From contig QJPP01003516.1 in the NCBI GenBank assembly GCA_003996215.1, positions 1-64,000 on the forward strand: DNA of 64,000 nucleotides, written 5' to 3'. Shown here piece after piece: positions 56,688 through 64,000 of this stretch. The notes under the pieces are model-generated. The model was not told the DNA's origin, did not search any database, and was given only the letters and a program-made list of their open reading frames with translations. The translations under genes and the position numbers were made by a program. The DNA is from Jaltomata sinuosa. Its lineage: Eukaryota; Streptophyta; Magnoliopsida; Solanales; Solanaceae. How positions within the stretch are numbered: position 1 is the first letter of the stretch; each line of letters begins with the position of its first letter.

Positions 56688-58882
56688 AATCTACCTTTAT
56701 TTTACGTATTTTCCTTTTGGTATTATTTTGTGTGTTATTATTGTTGAATTTTGTAGGTAGGAAACAAACTAAGGGAGTTGGAATATTTACTAGGTAATTA
56801 AGCCACTTCTGTGCAAGGAACATGCGAAAAGCATCTGGTGAAGTGCGCTTCACACAAACAATCACCCATCGTAACAGACTCAAAATCCCACTTCTAAGGC
56901 TACTGGCACTAGGTCATGCGAGCACACCATATTGTGTGCACCACATCCTACTTCATATGAAACAAGAAGAAACCTGACATTCTCGATTATATTTTAGGAC
57001 CAAAATGCAAACTGGCGTGCGAACCACACCTTTCACAATGCACATCGCACGCCATTTTGCACCTCTAACTAGAACACTAGCAGCATATTCAGATTTCAAA
57101 TCATAATATGATGGCTAAGGTATTTTACACGCCTTCTTGTGTGCGTTGCTTGCTATTTCACCTGCTGTTAGCCAGATCACTGACAACGTTTTCAATTTCA
57201 TCCATAGTGTGAAGGTGAGGGCAGCTCGCCCCAGCCCTTTTGCGTGTCGCAAAACACTCCAGGGAGTAATCCTCAACTAAACTCATATTTCATTCGGGAT
57301 GATGTTCAGTTTATGTTTGGGGGAGCTGGGTGTGTTTTAATTGGTAATAGTGTTGTTTGGTCACCTTGTTAGTAGTAGATTAGTGAATAAACTCCAAGGA
57401 TTTTCTTCATACCATGGTTCATTCCCAAGGAGCTAATTATTTCTTTTATTTTTGTTTCTTTATTTGTTTGTTTATTTTATGTGTCGAACCGGGTTGGTGT
57501 TTTCCTATGAGAGATTGAGAGGCGACTTTCTTAAGGGAAAATGCCAAGTTTTAGTTTAAAATTGAGTCCGTGCTTTGCTTGTCTCGAAATGGGCCCACCA
57601 AAAAAATTTCTTGGCAAGAAGTTTTTGAAAACTGAAGGAAAGAGGGAATATGATTTTGGTTAAACCATTCTCTTATCATGAATTGAACACTCTCCATTTG
57701 GCTTGATCGATTCACAAACGAGTGTGTAAAGAACATGAAATAGCTTGTCAAAAGTAATTTGTCCCAATTGATTTTGAGACTCATTTTGAAAATTCTTGTG
57801 TTTGTGATGATTTTTATGATAAGGCTGTACTTAGTTCTTGCATACATATGTTGTCTAGAACTTTCCCCGAATGAGATTCAAGGCAAAATCCTAGAGGAAA
57901 TTGAGCTTGGAAGATTAACAAGGCCCTTTTTGAATAAGATACTTTACCCAAATTGAATTCCCTGTTACATTGATCCTAGTATGCCCCTTTGAGCTTGTGA
58001 CTTTCTTTGGCACCTTGTTAATAGATTGATCCTTTTGGAACCTAAATTTTTGAACCCATCCTCTCTAATGGCTTGAAAGTTAAACATAGGCTAAAAGCCT
58101 AAGTTAAGAGGGGATTGAAATGATAACATAGACAAAAGCCTAAGTTTGCAGATGTATGTACCAATGTGGAGAAGATAATGATGTATTTCAATGAAAGGTA
58201 GCACCATATGCTAAGAATAAAAATCCCTTCAAATTGTCCAATGAAATGAACAAAATGGAAAGAAAACAAGGAATTAGTGCTACAAAGTAAAGGTGATAAA
58301 GGATGTTGAATGATGAAGTTGAAGGGGGAACCTTGGGATTGTGAGAGGGAGAAATAAGGTAAAGTTACTATTAAAAAATGTGAGCGGTGTTTTGAATGAT
58401 CACAAAGAGCGTTTGGGAGTCTTAGTCACTTGAGCCAAATGTAATCCTCAGTTTTAACCTAGCCAACATCGTAACTCGTAAGTCCTTAGTGATTCTGAGC
58501 TTTGTAGCTCTACATTAGTGACGAATTACATAAAGGGCAAGCATATGGTTCAATGCGTATGCACTCGAATTTCTTTAAGAGATTGAGAGTGTAATAGCCA
58601 AAAAATTCTAAGCTAAGAACCGAACCACTTTCACTAGGTTTAATAATAAATTCCCTAGTGTGGGAAGCATTTTGGATGCAAATCATGTTCATAAGAAACT
58701 ACTATCAGCAAGTGAAGTTGAAAGCACCCCAACCAAAGAAGTTTTCATGTAAGACTAAACTAGGGTAAACTTCAAACAATCATTGCTCCAAGAATATAAA
58801 GGTTTAGGTAGCCTAGTACACACCAAATTAAAGGTATTTGAATCTTCATTCCAATTCCACTGATTGATCTTTATTATGAGTC
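56688..58882 (+). other. RE6 3' non-coding region
   Basis: A CG-rich cassette with GTGTGC/GCACAC words (56800-57255) matches the style of the RE6 LTR. Then come TTTATGTTTGGGGGAGCTGG (57312), GAACCGGGTTGGTG (57487), TCTAGAACTTTCCCCG (57854-57869), AACATAGGCTAAAAGCC (58084) and CCTAGCCAACATCGTAACTC (58458), the same chain of islands as in RE2 and RE5. No ORF is credible. Confidence 0.65.
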
Positions 58883-61168
58883 TGTAGTAAGAAGTTATGG
58901 GCATTTTAGTGAAGCATTGTCAGACTGTCAAAAATCCAACTGGCGTGGGAATGGCCGAGGGGCGTGGGAACTCCGACGGCCATCCTTGATGCTCGTGGGA
59001 GCCTCCACGGCCCATGGTGACCAGGCGTAGGAGACATCCAACAAGCTTATTTGACCCCCATAAGGCCAACAATTGGGTCTGATGGCCTATGGGCCACCTG
59101 ACGGCCCGTGGGAAGTGCCATCCGGTGACTTTTATGCACTTTTTCAACATTTAAGTTAGGGGTAGATTGGTCCTTTCCTTACCTCAAGTCTTTTCCCACA
59201 TCTTTTAAACACCCAAAGTGGGTTATTACTCAGAAGAACATTGATCAATCTCTAAAATTATTCTCTCAAAACTCTAAGGCAAGACACCTAGGGTTTCAAG
59301 CAAGCAAGAGCATTGAAGCTCAAGCAAGAAAGTCTCTCAAGAGGTTTCCTTCATATTTCTTCTCCAAGTTTTCATCCCCCAGTTCCAGGCCTAGAAATTC
59401 TTCAGTAATTAGGTATGTGAGTATTTAATGAGGAACTCCTTTCACCATCATGCCCCAGGTTCAACTTTAAGTTATAATTTCTACAAATCTATGATTCTAG
59501 GGTTCATATCCAACTATGCATGTTTGAAAAAATTGAACTCCTTATGATTTTATATGTTCCTGTACATGTTTTAATAGATATTGCATGAAGTTTTACGGAT
59601 ATTTTCATAAAATCCTTAAAGTTCAGATTAAACAGGCTTAGCCTTGATTTACAATATCTTCTACATGAATTAACTTACTTTTCAAGAACTTAGCATGACA
59701 TTGTAGTATTTTCACATGAATTAAATTTTCTTCTGAATTCAGTCTAGTCTAATAGTACTCAGTTTTAATGCATGAAATCAATCAGTTTCTAGCCAACAAC
59801 TTTTCAATAAAATAAAATGCTTTCAGATTTAGCATTGTCTTTTCTTCTTAGAACATTAGTATTTTTGACTTATACAGTATATCAACTTATATTCTATTGG
59901 GAGTAGTACTTAGCACCGAGCAGATGTAGGGATGAAAAATCACTCCTTAGTTTAGGCTGAGACCTTTAGTAGAAGTCCCTAAGTCCTAGAACTATTGTGC
60001 CACCATAGGTTATAAAGGGGTCACCCATCAGATTAGGCTTGACACCTTAGTCCTTTTTGGTCATCAGATTAGCAGATCAACACCAAAAAATATTTGTACC
60101 CTTGGCAAGAAATGAACACCCTCCCAACCAGGGTTACAGGTTGGCCCCATATTTAGCTCAGCTTGGGGTATGTCGGTTAATAGTAGCTCCCACAGTTTAG
60201 ATTCATTATTGCATGACCTTGTATTCAGTTATTTAGTTTAGTTTAGTATTATATAGTTGCATGTTTATATAATTGGTCATTTCTTCAGCTTATATCTTTT
60301 AACTTGTATACAATATAGTATATTAGTGTTCTCAGTATGTTTAGTAGAAGAGACTTGCCTAAGGATTTACTTTAAGCATGACTTTTGGCATGACTCGTGT
60401 TTTTCAGCTCAGTTGCACTATTTCGTGATTTACAGACATAATTCATCTTTTCTGTCTTTTGATCCCAAGTAAAAGTTTTACTTATCTTAAACATCATGAT
60501 CTCACAGTTACAGTTTAGAAATATGATTTACACCCTCTTCATTAAAAGACCTTATGTTCTACCGTTTAACTTATTCATTCTCAGATGTTTATACATATTC
60601 CAGCTTTCAGCCATGCTTTCAGTATATACATATTTTCTCATGATTTTAAGTTAGTGCATAATGTCACATGCTCAGTACATTCAAATTGCTGACCGTATAC
60701 TTTCCTTATGCTGCGTCATTTTATGATGTAGGTTTCAGTGCTCGTTCCCAGGATCATGGTCAAATAGATCGTAGCTTTCAGTCAGCAGGGGATGACTTCT
60801 CCTTATTCGGTAACCCCAGTTAGTTAGTAGTCATAGCAGTTTATTTTAGGATTTATATATTGATTAGAGATAGTTGGGGGTCATGTCCAGACTAACTGTA
60901 GTCAGTGTTAATAGAGGATTCATAGATAGTTAGTCAGTTGGTTGTATCAGTGCTCACATGTCATTGTATTACAATTTACGCCCGTACATTTTATTATTGT
61001 ACACTTTAAGAGCTCAACACACATTTTAGCTTTTGCATGATGTTTTTTTCTAGTTTATGTGTTTCTATTCAGTTGCTCATAAAATATGCCAGCATGAAGG
61101 GTTAATTTGGGATTACTGGTGGTTCCAGGTCCCATGTTACATCTAGGGTGTAGGATCGGGGCATGAAA
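58883..61168 (+). repeat. RE7 chromovirus LTR
   Basis: The end is clear: ATCTAGGGTGTAGGATCGGGGCATGA just before a Met-type PBS. The start near TGTAGTAAGAAG is a guess. The CG-rich cassette at 58925-59130 uses GCGTGGGA/GGCC(C/G)ATGG words, with TCTTTTAAACACC (59203) as a possible TATA region. The rest is AT-rich and non-coding. Confidence 0.65.
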
Positions 61169-61172
61169 AACT

Positions 61173-61184
61173 TGGTATTAGAGC
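61173..61184 (+). other. RE7 primer-binding site, initiator-Met type
   Basis: TGGTATTAGAGC, 11 of 12 to TGGTATCAGAGC. Confidence 0.8.
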
Positions 61185-61812
61185 ACATAGTTAAAGTATC
61201 CTAGGGTGTGTGTGAAGCCGTGTCTAGTAGAGTCTTGCTTATGGGTGTGTTGTGAACCACACTTATGATTAGGAGCTACATTGCATTTAGGAAATGTTTC
61301 CCTTTTTTCATACTCTAGATCGTGCAGTAGAGTTGTTTTTTAAGAAACTTATGCAGATTCATACGTTGATCCAATTCCCCCAATCATGCCTCATCTTTGA
61401 GGTAGTGGAAACACTAAAGTTCAGCTTACTATCAGTGTGATGCTCTCAGATAGAGTCATCAAAAAAGTGAAAAATCTGCACAATGGCTTGAAAGGAGCCT
61501 ACTAGTGTGAGCCTATTGTAGAATGTGCTCTCAGACCCCCCCCCCCTTCCATACACTTCTGTACGAATGGTGCCTTATCTAAAGAATATTGTTTTATGAG
61601 CTTTAGGGAATCAAAATCACTCAACTGTTAGTGTGAATGGAGATGTTATGGACGATAAGTAGCGGAAGGACCCCAGAGTTAGGTGTATAAATTTAGAAGT
61701 ATAGTAGCTATATGATTAGGATGGTGATGCTAGTTTTATGAAATTAAGCTAGTAGGCCTGACCTACCTTATGCATAAAATATAAGTTGATTAACTCTCAA
61801 CAAGTGTTATAG
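61185..61812 (+). mobile_element. RE7 leader and gag start fragment
   Basis: The leader (GTGTCTAGTAGAGTCTTGCT, TTATGGGTGTGTTGTGAACC) is of chromovirus style. A possible gag start is ATGCCTCATC at 61387, but it stops at once (TTTGA). A C-run lies at about 61545. The fragment ends where a plus-strand LTR of the RE2 family begins. Confidence 0.5.
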
Positions 61813-62734
61813 TTAATAAGTTGGTATTCTACCTACTTATTTAACTCTTAAACTTATGTTGTTGCTAATAATAAGTGGAAAAATAGTGCAATTGATGCGG
61901 ATTACTTCTATATTGCAGGATTATCTGATTTACAAGTTACCAGTGTGAAATCAGATGAAAACAAGTCAAGATGGATAAAATTTTGAAATTCTCAGAAACT
62001 CACCGCAATCGCGCTAAAAGGGCGCCAATGGCACTGAAGGTGGATGACAGGCTTGTGCACAATCGCGTTGGGATGGCGCGATAGTGCTACAGAGAGAGAT
62101 GGTCAATGCAAGTCAAAGGCAAGGATGCGATCACGTCAAGACAGCGCGATGGCGCTAACCAACATGATTCCCTAGAGCGCGATCGCGCTACTTTAGCGTG
62201 ATAGCACTTCACTGTACCTGAATGTAAAAATGGGCAGAAATGACATTTCACCTTGATGGAAACCCCAATTGATACAAAAGACTCCTCAGTCATCTTGAAA
62301 TATATGTTTGGCTATTTTCACAACTTTTGAGCAAGCTTGGGAGCAAGGTTCATCAACCAACACCATAAGAGTGAAGATTTAGATGCTTTGTATTGTAAAA
62401 TCTTTAGATTCCACTCTTCAACTCTTGTTCTTATTTTCTATTTATTTGGTGTGTTTGTTGACTTGAGATTTTAGGTTTGTATTAGAGATAATACTTTGTG
62501 TGTTTTTGATTCTAAATCTAGTTTTGTTCTTGTTGGATTATTTGGGTCTCTTGGATCTTGCATTGCTAGAATTTATGGTCAATGGTTGCAAACATTGACT
62601 TAATTTTCTGATTTGGGTTATTTCTCGGGAGAGAATTTCCCTAAATTCGGGAATATTCAATAGTGGGAACTTGGGAATCCATTTAGATCAGAGGCTAGAC
62701 ATAGCTTTTATTCGCGGGCATTCCTAAGCTTCAT
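61813..62734 (+). repeat. RE2-family LTR, plus strand, 3' truncated
   Basis: TTAATAAGTTGGTATTCTACC and the next 150 bases match the RE2 LTR start; 62330-62700 matches its middle (CAACCAACACCATAAGAGTG, then GTTGCAAACATTGACTTAAT). The CG-rich cassette at 62000-62215 is of another style, with a perfect palindrome AGCGCGATCGCGCT at 62176-62189. It ends near 62725-62734. Confidence 0.75.
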
Positions 62735-62991
62735 GCGGTTGAAGGTGCGGAATGCACCACGTCTTGTGTGTCGCACAAGCACCGCATCTCAGGGTAGATT
62801 CATCATCTTTTTCAATCACTTCACACTTCACTCCTTTTAACCTCTTTTTGGGTCCATTTCCTTGTTTTCTATCTTTGATCAAAAGTATCTGCATAGACAT
62901 CAAGAAAGTCCATAAGAACCTCTAAATCTATCAAAACATAGCAATAATTCATGGATATAGGCTCAATAAGTTGGTAGATTACCGACTTATC
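62735..62991 (-). repeat. RE6-family LTR fragment, inverted
   Basis: On the minus strand it starts TGATAAGTCGGTAATCTACC at 62991 and follows the first 250 bases of the RE6 LTR, including its CACAC/GTGCG cassette. Confidence 0.75.
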
Positions 62992-63026
62992 AGTTACATC
63001 CAAGGGGTAGGCTCGGGGCGTGACAT
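62992..63026 (+). repeat. Chromovirus LTR end scrap
   Basis: GTTACATCCAAGGGG followed by TAGGCTCGGGGCGTGACA matches the last 35 bases of the RE7 LTR (TTACATCTAGGG...CGGGGCATGA). Only this end remains. Confidence 0.6.
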
Positions 63027-63314
63027 ATACCTTCTTATTTCCTAAGCATGAGTAGCTAATTTCCTAGTCTAGGGGTATGGGTATGATGGGTTTTTAAATT
63101 TGGGTGTGAGTCTTGTTTAATTGTGCATATATTTTATGAATTGATATGCGTCTATTGAATCCCTCAAGTTTTAATTATAAAATTTATGGTTGCAAAACAT
63201 TGGTTGAATTTACTTAATTGTGTTCTTTCTTGAATGAGGTGTTCATAATTCAGAAGGATTTCAATAGAAAGAATTTGAGGTTTCCACCTTAGATTGAGGC
63301 TAGAATACACCCTC
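63027..63314 (+). repeat. RE6-family LTR fragment, R/U5 part
   Basis: It matches 51209-51490 of the RE6 LTR (TATACCTTCTTATTTCC through GGTTTCCACCTTAGATTGAG), including the U5 block at 63047. It could be what remains of the RE6 3' LTR. Confidence 0.75.
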
Positions 63315-63440
63315 AATAGTGCAGGCATATTCTACTACCTCTATGAATAACTGACCCAAAGCTACCATACCCTCTATAGCCAAATGGAGTTGTAAAGTCA
63401 AACCTCGAATGAAGTGATGCACCCTCTCAGTTGCTTGTTT
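63315..63440 (-). pseudogene. Chromovirus gag fragment
   Basis: It aligns by eye with RE3 gag at about 23932-24057 (plus-strand CCCTCAATAGTGC...CGATGCACCCTCTC), the part around VVDHARTIEG. Both ends are cut. Confidence 0.6.
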
Positions 63441-63556
63441 ATCACACCGAATGATGTTCTAACCAAAATCATCCAGAAATTTGATTGTTGATCGAGAGAT
63501 AGCATTCCACACTTATGACCAAGACTACTTAAGTGTCAATCGGGTGTAAGTCTTGT
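63441..63556. other. Unassigned sequence
   Basis: I see no ORF or repeat that I can place. It ends at the start of an RE4-family LTR. Confidence 0.4.
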
Positions 63557-64000
63557 TGTCACGATCCAATTTCTCGGTCATGATGGCACCTACAACCCCC
63601 GGTAGGTGAACCAATCCCCGTAGCCCAGAACAGTTAGTAATGGGCTACTATCTAACAAATAAGGGAACAAGACGAAGAGAACAAATAAAAGGAATATAAA
63701 TATATATATATGCGGAAACTAAACCAAACCCCAAGACCTGGTATCATAGTATAGAGCCGAAACTACATACATGGAGTGCAAACGATCCAAAACAATATAT
63801 ACAGATGTCTCTGAATGGTAATAGAGTTATAGCAAAAGATAACTAAAGCTAGCTCCGATCGCAAAGCTCACGCGCTCAGTCTGAAGTCGTCCCAAAAGAT
63901 CTCCAAGCACGAATCATAGCGATCTAACGGCGATGGCCCACGCTAGGATCTGCACCCAAAGATGCAGGGGGGTAGGGGTGAGCACCAAATGCGAAGCATA
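63557..64000 (-). repeat. RE4-family LTR, cut by the window end
   Basis: On the plus strand it starts TGTCACGATCCAATTTCTCG and follows the RE4 LTR (AACCAATCCCCGTAGCCCAGAA, then a short TATATA run and GAGCACCAAATGC). No PBS lies beside it on the left, so it is the 3' LTR of an interior-deleted copy, a solo LTR, or a new insertion. Confidence 0.75.

Larger units (their letters stand above)
50592..58882 (+). mobile_element. RE6: decayed Athila-like element inserted in the RE4 5' LTR
   Basis: It has a 5' LTR, Asp-type PBS, gag, protease, pol, a single hairpin unit and a long 3' region, with no third ORF. The left flank is ATGAG. A complete 3' LTR is not found: RE7 sequence begins at about 58883, and LTR scraps of this family occur at 62735-62991 (inverted) and 63027-63314. 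Confidence 0.8.

Noticed and set aside
62992..63026. 3' LTR that would complete RE7
   Set aside because: Only 35 bases match the LTR end, and the flanks do not give a target duplication.

Overview
This window is repeat-packed plant nuclear DNA. I see no host gene. It is built from nested, mostly decayed Ty3/Gypsy LTR retrotransposons of two lineages. Athila-like elements have an Asp-tRNA type primer-binding site (PBS), an FMDD reverse transcriptase (RT) and a D-L-G-A-S protease. Tekay/Del-like chromoviruses have an initiator-Met type PBS, an FIDD RT and a chromodomain. The element styles resemble those of Solanaceae and the dense nesting suggests pericentromeric heterochromatin; both are inferences, and the species cannot be read from the window.

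Layout. RE1 (1-4343, minus) is an Athila-like element with an intact 843-codon gag-protease ORF, a perfect PBS and a 5' LTR; it appears to lack pol. It sits in RE2 (4344-15432, minus), a tandem array of three copies (A, B, C) of a small non-autonomous element sharing LTR remnants. RE2 itself lies in a chromovirus RT fragment (15433-15778). An AT-rich gap follows. RE3 (17315-27923, minus) is a decayed chromovirus with two 2.8-kb LTRs. After a short AT-rich gap, RE4 (28287-50591, minus) is another chromovirus. It is split inside its RT by RE5 (33600-47389, plus), a full-length Athila-like element with two LTRs, a TGCAT target-site duplication, dead gag-pol and a third ORF. RE6 (50592-58882, plus), also Athila-like, interrupts the 5' LTR of RE4. 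RE7 (58883-61812, plus) is a chromovirus LTR with PBS and gag start. The last 2.2 kb is a mosaic of LTR and gag scraps in both orientations.

The most interesting signals are not proteins. (1) A hairpin after pol (NNNGGG-AGGCAA-CCCNNN) recurs in several Athila-like elements, with paired changes in its stem. (2) In RE5 a 73-bp unit carrying this hairpin occurs three times, and two copies bracket the third ORF. (3) CG-rich palindromic cassettes sit in the LTRs of both lineages, next to TATA-like boxes where I could find them. In Athila-like elements the same sequence dialect reappears in the spacer after pol. RE1 is the only element whose protein could still be made; any mobility would need pol supplied in trans.
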